DNA of 64,000 bases. It comes from Seriola aureovittata (lineage: Eukaryota > Chordata > Actinopteri > Carangiformes > Carangidae). The DNA is taken from contig NC_079377.1 in assembly GCF_021018895.1 (NCBI RefSeq), positions 22,378,001 to 22,442,000 of the forward strand, written 5' to 3'. Each line of letters starts with the position of its first letter. Within the stretch, counting starts at the first letter, position 1. This document shows positions 12,823 through 24,454 of the stretch, in pieces. The position numbers were made by a program, and so were the translations under genes. The notes under the pieces are model-generated. The model ran no database searches. It was given only the letters and a program-made list of their open reading frames with translations, and was not told the origin of the DNA.

Positions 12823-13292
12823 CTAAGCAAACTTGTAATCGACTCATAGGAATAATCACCGGGGCTGTAAGGAACATTGTATTCAAGGATAGAAAACCGT
12901 AACTTCTGCCAAAATGCTCTGCTCAAAATGTTTGTGAAGACAAGATAAGACGATTCAACACAAAGTGGGATGTAACACCCTAAGATGAGCCCCTAAATGG
13001 AGAGAAATTACAGGGAAAAAGTGCAGGTCGATTTCTCTTGAACATCCAGACATGTCATCACTTAATGGGAGGACAGACGAGCGATAAAATCATCCAATGT
13101 GCAGTGTTTAATGATTCTAATCTTCAGATCCAGTCATTGCCTGTCATTCTCATTAAGATTATTTTAAACATATTTAACTTCTACAACTGGAATCAGGGAA
13201 GTTAGAAATGAAATATCTGAAAAAAGCTGAACAAATGTAGAAATAGTGATATGGTGTGGGAGTATTCATATTTCATTTCATCTCAATATTTG
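12823..13292. other. Unassigned noncoding sequence
   Basis: AT-rich DNA between the T32 tract and the next hAT element; nothing recognised. Confidence 0.5.
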
Positions 13293-13300
13293 GTATTTTC
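13293..13300. repeat. Left 8-bp target-site duplication (one mismatch)
   Basis: GTATTTTC, paired with GTACTTTC at 13785-13792. The single difference fits mutation since insertion. Confidence 0.75.
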
Positions 13301-13784
13301 TAAGGCTGCCCCACACCAAAGATTTTCCTGGTCAACTGATAGCTGTTAATTCAGGCCATTAGTCAACTACCCTTTACCCTTTGGAAACAATCCCACACTT
13401 TGGATTTCCTGCCCGACATATGTAATTAGTGTAACAGAGTGTCCCGTGTGTTTCGATATTTGAAGTTGTGTGTCCCCTAAGAGTTGCCATAAGGCAGGAG
13501 CTGATGGCGTAGAAAAATAAAGACATTGCTGCTGTTCATTGTGCTAAGTCCAATTTATTATTTAGTTGCTAAATATGCTCAATTAGGCGAATCCAAGACT
13601 CTGTTATATCGCGATCTAATAACCGCAGGGACCACCGTGTAAACAATGTCTGTCCATGACTGACTGAGTTTCACCTGTCCCTCTGGATTTTGATTTTTGT
13701 TTTTTGTTTCTCCCTGCGACCAGCCGATCAACAAAGAGTCTTCTCATTGACTAACGTTTGGTCATCTATTAGAGGTCAGTTCTA
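13301..13784. mobile_element. Non-autonomous hAT-type element (484 bp)
   Basis: The left end is TAAGGCTGCCCC and the right end, reverse-complemented, is TAGAACTGACCTCTAATAG. Both fit a TAGGGCTGCCCC-type inverted terminus after mutation. Beyond each terminus, paired words recur: GGTCAACTGATAG and CATTAGTCAACTA on the left, TTGACTAACGTTTGGTCA on the right. The ends are flanked by 8-bp direct repeats with 7 of 8 bases matching, the hAT target-site length. No transposase relic is visible inside. The divergence of the termini and of the target repeats marks it as older than the copy at 3612. Confidence 0.78.
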
Positions 13785-13792
13785 GTACTTTC
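13785..13792. repeat. Right 8-bp target-site duplication (one mismatch)
   Basis: GTACTTTC, partner of 13293-13300. Confidence 0.75.
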
Positions 13793-15094
13793 CCCTTTCT
13801 TTCTTTGAAGCACAAACTGAAAGAGTTGAGAGTTTTTGAGAGACATAAAGTTCAGTGTTTTATCGTTTCATTATGTCCTTCTGACTGTCAATACTAAAGA
13901 AATCTCTGTATATTGGTGGAAATTTTATTTGAGTAAGTTTTGGTGTGTTTAGTTTTAGTAGTTTTCAGTAATCTCATGGATTGTTCCTTGTTTTAGGCTC
14001 CTGATACTTTATTATAGTCGAAAACATTTTGCTTCAGATTGGCTGTACAGATAAACAAGAAGCCAAAAAGGATTATTATAAACCAGGAATGTGTTAGGAC
14101 GGTTTTTATGAGGCTAGTAAATGGGAAATACATGCCAACCTCAGCCAAAAGAGTCCCGCCAGGGCTCATCAGCACTGGCCTAAGACCTGACCTGGCATTT
14201 GGTCCAACACTTGGCAGTCTACTTTATGTACTTAAACTTCACTCTTCCATTGGAAGATGCAGCAGATGAGGCTCTGAAAAGCAGAAGCTACGATACAGTG
14301 AGATACCAGCCAAGGATGATCAGTGAGGCTGGAGAGGCAGAGGATAGCATTACTTCCTGCACTGATGTCTCCTCCTTGTGTCTTAGCTCTTCCCGTTGGG
14401 GATGGTGGAGGATGGTGGAATTGAATTTCCTGAATAATTTTTTTTACTGTATATTAAAAGACTATTAAAATTGTGACTGTGCAGCTGGGCAAGAGAAATA
14501 TTTGGATGGACATTTTCCTGAAAAGCCTTATGAAGAAGAGTGAACTAAATTGTTTTCATGATTCATTCATGATTCAGATTAAATCCACATCTGATCATTT
14601 TTACTTTATGAATAAACATGAATTGCTTCAGAGCTTTCACTGGTGCTGTAATTCCTGTTTCCACAGGTAGTTTATCTAATCTAGAGTATTCCAATCATGC
14701 AATGATTTTAATATTACAGTTTCCTTAGCTCCCCGCATTTCTTTTACTGTCTTATCAGATCAGCTGATCAATCACTGAACCGATTATTAGCTGAATGGTT
14801 GGGCAACCCCTGCAGAAGGTGGTGCTGAAGTGTTACTAGTTTTGCTTCAGGCTGTGAGACCTTTGTGGTCAGTGTTTATTCTGCAGAGGCAGCCAATGAG
14901 AGAAACCAATGCCTTACATGTTACGTGGGTGTTCAGCTTCATTCAACAGTATATGTTACTGTTATCCTGTAAATTAGCAAAGAAAAGCGCCCAGCAGTGG
15001 CAAATATGCAACATCATTAACTCATATTGTGTTGGAAGTATTTCACATAAAGTAGATAGTAATGTTGCAATTAGAACTGCTGCGATTTTTGGTT
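13793..15094. other. Unassigned noncoding sequence
   Basis: No gene recognised. Around 14755-14815 the sequence has GATTATTAGCTGAATGG, resembling the ATTA-rich subtermini of small DNA elements, but no boundary can be set. Confidence 0.45.
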
Positions 15095-15340
15095 TCTGAG
15101 ATATGAGGATTTGATGCTTTTCTTTGTCACGCAAGATAATTAATTCTAATAATTCTAATAAATAATAGTTGCTGAATGATTGCAGATTGTTGACATTTAA
15201 AGACGTCACCTTGGACAGTGGGAAATTATAACATTTACACTATTTACAGTGATTTTATTTATTTTCATTTTATTCTAAATGAGTAATTGATTCATCGAGT
15301 AAATGATTGAGAATGAAAATAATCTTTAGTTGCAGCCCTA
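15095..15340. mobile_element. End of a hAT-like element with TTGCAGCCCTA terminus
   Basis: The right edge reads AATCTTTAGTTGCAGCCCTA, preceded by GAATGAAAATAAT and GATTCATCGAGTAAATGATT. This matches the ATTA/ATCG-rich terminus of an abundant teleost repeat that begins TAGGGCTGCAAC on its other strand. The interior has GACGTCACCTTGGACAGTGGG and a tract near 15108-15130 typical of the same family as I remember it. No opposite terminus was found, so the left limit is only where similarity becomes recognisable. Confidence 0.6.
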
Positions 15341-16690
15341 GTGGGAACCATTGCACACATGACTTCCTGTAATATAGAAAAATAATATTGAAAAAAATGA
15401 ACTTTTAGTGACTAAAGCAGTTTGCTTTATTTCATTCTCATAATTGAATTGTTTCAGCTATAGCAGATACAACAGATCCAATTGTTTATTTTCTTCTCTG
15501 TGTTATAAACCCCCCCCCCCCTTTTCTTAATCAAATGTATACAAGCATCATTTTCTTACATAAAACCAATGAGTTTGCATACATAAAAGCATCTGTTTTT
15601 TATGGTTTGAAGATTGAACTGGAGGCTACAAAGGGAGTGTGAGCTCATTATTGAATTTCAGGACTTCTTTGATGCATTGAACATTAGCCAGACAATAAGC
15701 CAGACACATGCTGCATCATATGCCACTCGTATAACCAGGACAATTAGTTAATAATTCATACCATGACAAAGAAGAGGTGCCTCAGTGTCAGCATGTGTGT
15801 GATTTAAAGAGTGTGTGAGTTTGTGTGCGTGTTCGAGAGAGAGAGGGCCGTGAAGTAGAAACCAGAAAGTCTAACAAGGAAAAGCAACTGAAGTGGCCAA
15901 GGATCCCCATCTCTCCCCTCCTGTTTCCTTTCATTCCCTCCTTTCCTTTATTCTCTAATACATTAAAAGAGAATTTTGTGCCCACATATATTAATGCCCA
16001 TATTCACTAGTGACTATTTCTTGTCTATTTATGGTTTAAACTTAAGAAAGAAGCTCATGATAATTGCTCAGACACACATGAAGTCACACACACTGGCCGC
16101 ATACCCATATGTCTGTTTATCCCTTTGAATGACTAAACATTCTCCTTGTGTGTATTAGTGTTTGTGGATTCAGCATTCTTGCAACATCTGCAGCTGTCAC
16201 TGCTCTCACTTTCATTCTATCTCAGTCACACACATATACACAAAGACATGCACTAACTAATTTGCCCAGTGTGCACGCACGCATGCATAAAGGTGCATAT
16301 AGATGTAAACACAAACACGTACAGTTGGAGAGTTCACCAGATGTGTGAGTGGTGGTTTTTTTGAGGCACAAGAGAGATCTAACACAGATGGGGACATTTA
16401 AGACAGTGTGTGTCTCTGTGTGTGAGTGTGTGGCTTTGAAGTTAACAGTCATTAACTGGAAAATCAAGCTGCTTTGAAGACCTCAAACACACACAGAAAC
16501 CTTAATGATATGTGCAATACAAAGAGTTGGTTGGATGTAAATTGCCTCAAGATGGTTACCACCATGCACCATGCGTCCACACACAGCTCACCATCCTCTC
16601 ATAAACATGAGTATTTTTCTCTTTTAACACACTGTTTTTGTGCTTTTATCTCACACTCCTCTTTTTGAAGGCTGGAACTTTTCTTTGTAG
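15341..16690. other. Unassigned noncoding sequence with CA-rich patches
   Basis: A 12-base C run lies at 15510-15521. From 16060 to 16500 the DNA has scattered short CA and GT runs but no single long array. No gene recognised. Confidence 0.5.
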
Positions 16691-16697
16691 GTTTACA

Positions 16698-16735
16698 GAC
16701 ACACACACGCACATACACACACACATGCATACACA
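16698..16735. repeat. CA-rich microsatellite, interrupted
   Basis: Mixed ACAC/ACGC/ATAC repeat. Confidence 0.8.
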
Positions 16736-16930
16736 AACCTTTCATTCTTTGTGTCCCGCTGTCATGTTAAATAGCCGGTAGCAGCAGCAGGTATGTTTAG
16801 GCCAAGCCACTGTTTGCTACCAGCCTGTCTGTTCGCATCGGAAACACGCAGAAATATGACACAAAGAGACGTGGTGGCTGTGCAGGAGGAGGGCCAGGAC
16901 AGACTCAAACAGACAGCCCTCCTTCCTTCT

Positions 16931-16999
16931 GTGTGTGTGTGTGTGTGTGTGTGTGCGTGCGTGCTTGCGTGCGTGCGTGCGTGCGTGCGTGTGTGTGTG
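16931..16999. repeat. Compound GT/GTGC microsatellite
   Basis: About 11 GT units, then GTGC tetranucleotides with one GCTT interruption, then GT again. The alternating purine-pyrimidine run with many CG steps is of the kind able to adopt Z-DNA. Confidence 0.95.
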
Positions 17000-19900
17000 G
17001 TCGCCTCTGCCGGTCAATCAGCTGGCTAACTAGCTTGGTTGTAATCACATGTACAGACAACAGTATTCTGAGACTTTTCTTTTGTCTTTTTCACAATGTG
17101 CACTTTACTGGAATGTTTACAGTTATAAGTGAAAATACATTTTCTGTAGCTTAACACTTGCATTTAACATATCTGTCTAATTGCCGCATACTGTTAGCAC
17201 GCCTACTCACAGCTCAGATAATTAATTTTCACCTGTGTACCAGCTAAACGATGGTTAATCAAAAGCATAAATAAGAGCATTTGAGAGCCACATATTAGTA
17301 GTTAATTTTAGATCAGTAAGTTATGTTTCTCATCACTTTTTCTTTGATTGTACTGCAGCCATTGTAAATTACAAATATGCTGGCATCCTAGCTTTTGTCC
17401 ACTCATATTCGTTTGTAGAGAACAAGTATATCAGTGACCTTAAGTGTATTTGTTTGGAATTGTGTGAGGTGTGATGATTATGATCTCCCATACTTCTATA
17501 CTGGCCAATGATTATAATGCTCCTCTTCTTATATGGTGGTTAAGCTGGTCTAAACACAGCATCCTACATGATATGCCGGCTATGTTGATTAAAATGGCTA
17601 ATTTGGAAACTGACAAAAAGTTTTCAGTCTTGTTTTCATTCGACAGCAGGGTCTACCACAGCTTCATTAAAACTCAGGTATGTGAGGCATGCGGAGGATG
17701 ATTACAGTGACAGTACAGGAAAAGTCATCCCTTTTTGGCAGCCTGCTGGTGGATTGTTGGATGTCTATGTGAACTGAGTTCAACTGATGAATTACATTTT
17801 TGACATGCATTGATGTGTCTGCCCCCCATCTCTTCCACCAAGTCCAGCTGGTATCAATGATTTGTCAGGCAGGGGGAGATTGGAAGATTTAAACTGTAGC
17901 CTTCAGCTGTTTTCCAATGATGTAAATCCAGCATCCAACTAAAGTAGCAAAGTTATATTCTGCACAGGAAGGGTTATTAAGTCTAGTCTGGAGCTATGAG
18001 ATATTTTACAGCTTTCTTGCAATGCTGTTCATCACTAATCAGCCAATATTTCAGTCACCTTAATAGCTGCAGAGAAGCCTGATAAGGCTGGATCTGACTG
18101 ATTATCCCATTCAAGGTGAAACTTGAGCTGACGGTGGCAGGTGGCGTCCAATCAACTCAAAAGCACAAGTGACATTGCCTAACGGTATCAACAAACATGA
18201 TCTCTAAATTACAATCAGACAGTGTTGTGGGCTGAATTGAATTAATTTCCTTCCCTCTTAGATGCCAGATTTCAGCATGGGTTTTCTATCTATTAAAACA
18301 CAACATTTATCCATCACCATCCTTACAAATGAATTATTTGGCTCAAAATTGAAACCAGTAATTGAGTCATGAGGTTTTACTGGAAGAACTAGTTCACCAA
18401 AAGCACAGTCATGTTGTGGTAAAAGACAGTTTCGTTTTCCAACAACCATTTTACAACAGCACTTCGGCAAACAGCTTAAATGCTATTTTGGACATCAGTT
18501 AGCTGACAGTTCAAAAGCAACGTGACCACAAAATTAAATAAAATACAGTCACAGTCTATGTTTTTATGTATTATTAGGTTCAAAGCAGTTTACAAGGCAC
18601 ATGTCTAAATTGTATTAACCAATAACCATAGAGGCAGGAGTCCAGATTACTTTCAGTGCAGGTTTTGTTTTCGGGATATTTTTGGCGTTTCCCCACAAGT
18701 CATTGAAAATGGTTTGACCCTAAAAATATTTGTGGGGGTGTTGTTGGTTTCCTTATGAAAAAATTACTGTGACTGTGACAGTAAAGTGAATTGACATTAT
18801 GCCCCGTTCTAAAGGAATGTATTTGTTATGCCTTTAATCAGACACTTCTCTTGTATGTATGGATGCTGTAATGTTGTCATCTTTCTATGACTCAAACCTT
18901 TTTTGTGGTAATTTGCAACATTGCATAGTCTCAGCATTGATAATGAGTCTTACGTGAACTCTCAAGAGGTACTAAGTTGTGTTTCCACTGTTGCAATGCT
19001 GTGAAATGAAAAGCTGTGGATTACACTCAGCATGAACTCTGCACATCTCACAGAGCACATCTGACGTCTGAATGTCATTAACTGCTTACATCTGTGCCCA
19101 GGACACGACAACACCTGTTCACACTGTTCTCGCGAAGTCGCCTGCTTATCTAATTACCCGTCTTACTGCGAGTGCTTTGCTAACAGCCTGCAAAACTTTT
19201 GAATGCTGTGCAGCGATTAGCTACACCTGACAGCAAATATCAAGGCTTCTTAATAGAAATGTCCCATAAAGCCTCACTGACAAGATGAAATATGAAACTG
19301 TAAAGCAAAGCAACAGAGAGCAAATTAAAAAGATTTTTAAAAAGGTCAGAAGTGTTGCTATTCATAGTGTTGTACTGTTTGTTTTCCTGTCCTAGGTGCA
19401 GTGGTGAGCTAATCCATTGTCAGGGTGGGTGGACTATGGTTTCCAGGGTGAGGTTTCTATTATGGATAATGTTGCTCTCAGCAGGAGTGGAAGCTTGTAG
19501 ATCAATACGGAACACAAAGCAGATGATGAAAATCCTACCTCTTAAAACATACCTAGGAAAAAGAGGGTTAGCCATTATAATTAACCACATTATTCTACTA
19601 CATTAACACTGCCCAATATAACTGCTCTGAGATTATGGATTTAACTTTCTCTCAAAAAGGGTGTGATCAGAGCCAACATTACGGATATATATAGATTACC
19701 TAATTTAAGTCCCTCTCAAAAGTATCTGTATAACATTTGTCTGACACTGCTGACTGTAAAGTGTATGCGTTTAGGTTATAAAGATCTATGTCAGCCTCAA
19801 ATGAAGGGAGAATTGCATCACACTATATCCCTGTTTTTGAGGTTGATTTGTCTACATTTTTAATGTTTAAATTAAACATACCTCGCTGGTGAGTTATGCA

Positions 19901-20545
19901 GGACTATTAATATTGCTTATATTCTATCAACAAGTCAAACTCCTCCAAGAACATATTTGAAAATAAACCTATAAATATACTGAAACATTTATATGACCAT
20001 ATAAATCCCAGATCAGTGTTTTACACAGCACACGTGACTCAAAGAGAAAAAAAAAATCACAGTTAAGGAATAAATGCAAATGTATCCTTGCCCACAGGAC
20101 TGCCACTGTCTGAGGCCTAAACCAAAGGGAACATTTTATAGCTTTCTGTTAAGAGAGAAATAGTTATTCTGCTGCTACTGCTGAAATCTGCTGAAACATA
20201 AAATGATGAAATAAGAAGTGAATAATGAAATATGCTGAGCTTGTCCGGGCCGTGTTTCATTCCTTCCGTCCCACAGACATCATATTACATCATCAGCAAA
20301 TCCTTGTATTGGATCAAGTCACGCCAGCTCCAACCAGCCCTGGAGTCAAATACTTTCATTCATAATCAATTCAGAATATAAAAACAGGAAATCTGGTGCA
20401 TTTGTAAAAATAAAAATAAAAAATAAAAAAACACATTAATTCTCAATTAATTCTCATTAGATTGAGCGTGACAGGTCACAGTGGCAGTGAACTTAACAAA
20501 GTACCAGAGGATTGTAGTTTCCTAATTTATCATGATGCAGCTGCC
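17000..20545. other. Unassigned noncoding sequence
   Basis: No gene or element recognised. 17160-17290 and 19060-19220 are repeat-free and somewhat richer in CG and TAAT words than their surroundings, so they could be conserved noncoding sequence. That cannot be tested here. Confidence 0.45.
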
Positions 20546-20640
20546 AGGGGTGTAGCACGCAAATCTGGGCCCTGTACATACGCAGCCTCAGTGCCCACCT
20601 CGGTTATCAACAAACTAACTAGTATAATATTAGATGTCTG
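20546..20640 (+). repeat. Possible terminus of an interspersed repeat
   Basis: CCAGGGGTGTAGCACGC followed by TCTGGGCCCTGTACATA resembles the starts of fish repeats with GGGG(C/T)GTAGC and TGGGCCC words. No inverted partner or target duplication was found. Confidence 0.3.
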
Positions 20641-23190
20641 TTCATGTTATATATTAATATTAGATTACATTTTGAAACACTGCAAGCAATATGTGTTCAC
20701 AAGACCTTTGTCTCACCTCCTTTTTCCACAATTTCTTTTCTTTTCTTTCTTTTAGTTGCCTAGTTTTAATTTAACTTCAAAATTATTTTAGATACATAAA
20801 CGGTCATGGCATCAAACTATTTTTTTTTTCAGTCAATACTAATGTATTTATGCTAATATTGTAAAAATGTTTTAATTCCAGGCTTTGTGTGGGCTCTCCG
20901 CTTCTTAGGGCAGTGTCTTCTGAATATCCAAACCAAAACAACAGACTCTGTCCCTGATTTTACATTACAACTTGAGGAGTTATTATTTCTATAGCTATAC
21001 ATCTTGTTCTCCTTCAGCTGCTAAAGATCACATAAAATGATTTCATACTGTTCTATCTCCCAATACTCTGATCAAGCTGCTAGAATTTATTTCTTCATAA
21101 TGCAGACCAGCCCTTGTACCTGCCCTGTCTAACCCATGCAGGAGCCCTTCCTAATCAGATCCATACGCAAACGCAAACAAAGCCTTCCTAACTGGAAACA
21201 CAACAGGAACACTGCAACCAGGTTTGCACCCACAGGGCAAAGAGCAGAGAGGACAATGAGGAACAGACACAGTTATCATTCCCGTATGTGTGTATGAGAG
21301 TGTGTGTTGTGTGTCTTTTTGTTAACACATGGCATTTTTTGCCTCCCTGAGGGCAGCGGTGGCAGAGAGGGATAATTTGGCATTCATTAAATCTCTCTCC
21401 AATGACCTAATGACCCCGTTGGAGCTTCCCTGAAAACAGCCCATATCCACCAAGTGATGTACGATTACCGTCACCGGTCATAACCTCGGTCAAAATTTAG
21501 TTCACCTGTGCAGAAGGGAAATCATGCCAGGGATGTGCAGCTGTGGCCGTCTCATTTGGCAGGAATTACATGCTCCCCTCAGTCTGCCCTGAAAGGCTGT
21601 GATTTCGTGGAAAAGGCTGTCTGAAAAAATCTCAGATTGATTGGCGAGGTTACTAGGCCAGAGTCAGAAGGAAAAAAAAAAAGACAGTGAAAGAGAAAGA
21701 GGGAGAAATACAGGCATGAGACACAGGCTCAGAGGCTGGGTTTACATTCGCTGGAGATTTCTGTTCATAAACTGATAATCTGTGAAACTCCTTCTGGCAC
21801 TGTGATCCTAAGTAGTAGTAGCACTCATTGCCGCAGTTTTGCAGTGCACTCTAAATAGATTATTGAGCAGTTTATGGAGGTGCTGCGCTTTTATTTGTTT
21901 GTCGATAGCTATAGCTGCTCGTGTTAACCGCCATTTTTTATGTTTTAATTACAGACAACTTTTGTCGGAAATGCAAAATACATCCACCCCTCTGTAAAGG
22001 TTTTCTTAGCAGCTTGTGACCTAGTTATTTTCTATTTGTTGTGTTAAATTGACAGCAGACATAGGGTGCAAAACAAATCTTAATTTACAAAAATGTTAAG
22101 TTGGTGCAAGTTTCTACTGCACTCTGATTAAGGATTAATTTCTTATTCCTTAAAGGAAACGTCAACCACAAAACAGATAATTATAGAAAAAAGAAATTGC
22201 TGGTGGTGGCTTTTAGGTATCCATACAAATAACCCTGCAGCAAAGGAACATTGGCAAAGATCTTGAAAACAACTATAGCATGTCGAACAGCAAGAGCCCC
22301 TTTCTTAATGACCATTTTGAATTACTGTGAAGATCATTGAAATACCTAAAACTAATTTGGAGTTCACATTTTTTTTTAAGTTCCATATTCTTACATTTTT
22401 CTTACATCAACTTCATACATCTACTCTGATCTGTGATGAGTCATGACACGGGTACTACTAGTTACACTTCCATAAAGTCAGATGACTCTAAAGGGACAGC
22501 TATTTTATATTTTTAATGGAATGTTGCATAACCAGGTGTTTTCTTGTTTGTTCCCTTTATTTATTTATTTTTCTTATTTTCAATATCAGAGTTCATTTTT
22601 CTTCATTTTTGACTTTATTCAGTTTTAGCCGAAGAGATCTGCCTGTAAAAAGACTGCACTAATCCACTGCTGCAGAGGAAAAAAAAGGGGAAATAAAGAA
22701 GTTGGAGTGTTGAAGAGATTAAAGCCCCCTTCCTTTTGCCTTCACTGCTCAACCAACCTTACAGTCTGCTCAAAGTGAGAGCTGTTAATTAGTTTATTTA
22801 CAGCAACAGGGATATTCAAATCCTTGCTTACAGGGTATCAAAGTTCATGCAAACATCTTAAAGGTAATAAGACCTCACCCAGATTATATGGCAGGTTGCC
22901 GCTTTGCTCTATACATGCAGTCACAGCCACAAATATAGTGATATAATGAGACATAATGAAAACCAGACTCAAATGCATTTTAAGTCAGACTCAGAGAACT
23001 TTTTAACCTTACTGACTTAGTAAAGCATTTGTACAGCAATGGGTTCTGATTGTGCAGCCCTTCCACGAATTAGACCTGTAACCTTGCTGCAGTCATTACA
23101 ATCAGAAACCCACCCACAGAGCAACACACACTCTCTGCAGTCTCAGCATCCGCTTTCTCTAAAACACACTCCCTCTAGTTGCATCTATTT
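20641..23190. other. Unassigned noncoding sequence
   Basis: No gene. 21350-21660 is a 300-bp block with balanced composition and no simple repeats, in contrast to the AT-rich flanks. It is a candidate conserved noncoding element on texture alone. Confidence 0.45.
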
Positions 23191-23196
23191 CCCTCC

Positions 23197-23290
23197 GTCT
23201 CTCTCTCTCTCTCTGCTTAACTTCGATATTCCCTCTTTAACTGTGCATCTCTCCCTTCTCTCTCTCTCTCTCTCTCTCTCTCCTCCCCCT
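23197..23290. repeat. CT-rich tract with CT microsatellite
   Basis: CT runs at 23197-23213 and 23257-23282, joined by pyrimidine-rich DNA. Confidence 0.85.
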
Positions 23291-23826
23291 TTCTCCAGAG
23301 CCATCTGTTGTGAATCACCATAATGAAAATGGAGTCTGATGTGCACTCCTTAACATACTGAACCCATTGTCAATGGCTTTTACTCTTTAATTCACTGGTC
23401 CTCATCCAACTGAAATTGCCATCCGCTCTCTGCCGTGGTGCTGCTCTACCCTGTCTCACTTCCTCTGTCACCACAACAGGAATTTCACTGCAAACCTTTA
23501 GTATTGCTTACAGTATTTCCCTTTTAGCTTTGTAGCATATTGACTTCAGACATAAAAGCAACTCAAGGGACAGCAAGTGAAAGCTGAGAATCATTCAATC
23601 TTATGCAAATGTGCTACACAATGTAAGTGTAACAAACTAATTGTGGAACCGTTATTGTTGGTTTTTAAAACTAGTTCCCAGATTGTATATGACACATTGC
23701 TTGTAATATTGCATGATTTCCCTCTAGAACATACAGCATATTATCTGCTTTAAGTGACTGAACAGTGGTGTAAAACTGAAATATAGTTCTGGGTTAGCAG
23801 GCTGGTAAAGTGTTGGTATTGGTATA
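23291..23826. other. Unassigned noncoding sequence
   Basis: Nothing recognised. Confidence 0.5.
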
Positions 23827-23830
23827 TTAA
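23827..23830. repeat. TTAA target duplication, left
   Basis: TTAA immediately before the inverted terminus; the same four bases follow the other end at 24451-24454. Confidence 0.7.
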
Positions 23831-24450
23831 AGTGGCAATCTTGAAGATTTCAATCCTGGTTGATTTGGCGACACCTGCAGTTACTGGTGGTGTGGTCTAA
23901 TACTACAGGTCGCAGTATTCTGAGGGCAGCAAAACAAACTATTGTCGTTTTAATAAAAAAAGTCAGGCAATTGGCCATTTTTCATCATCCTGCGAGCAAC
24001 TGTGTTCTGGTTTTATTCTGCACACGGCATGAGTCTGCCAACAGCTGGGCACAGTGAAAGGAGTTGTTACCTCGCTGAGAAGTTGGAGGTGTGCGGTCTG
24101 TCGCCTGCAGCTCTTCATCCAACAACTCACTGTGGCTGCTCCTTCCTGTTCCATTACTCCCTGCAATATTTCAAACTGATCCACTGTCAAAAAATAATTC
24201 ATAGTAAAGGTCACCTCGTGTTTTGCCAGTTACATGCTTTTAATGTGAAGCTTCAGCAGTAGGAAATGTTCAGTTTGCATTAGAAGCAACTTAATGCAGC
24301 ATTTTTTCCAGGATTCCTAATACTGCAAATATATAAATATTGTAATACCTTAATCATTGGGCCATTAGCTCAATCACCATTGTGTTACCTCACTTGGCGA
24401 AGTGAGTTAACAGACATTTATTTACATTAAAAATCGTCGAGATTGCCACT
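23831..24450. mobile_element. Non-autonomous DNA transposon with TTAA flanks (620 bp)
   Basis: The left end reads AGTGGCAATCTTGAAGATTT and the right end, reverse-complemented, reads AGTGGCAATCTCGACGATTT, so 18 of 20 bases match. TTAA lies directly outside both ends, the target of piggyBac and Kolobok transposases. Near the right end a perfect 7-bp palindrome (24389-24406) is flanked by GTTA and TTAAC. No frame inside has a transposase motif. Which TTAA superfamily it belongs to cannot be settled from the termini alone. Confidence 0.75.
24389..24406. repeat. Subterminal hairpin of TTAA element
   Basis: CTCACTT, loop GGCG, then AAGTGAG: seven paired bases with a four-base loop, about 45 bp inside the right end of the element. 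Confidence 0.7.
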
Positions 24451-24454
24451 TTAA

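Noticed and set aside
12588..12926. 112-codon frame, - strand
   Set aside because: Kept open by the poly(T) tract read as polylysine.
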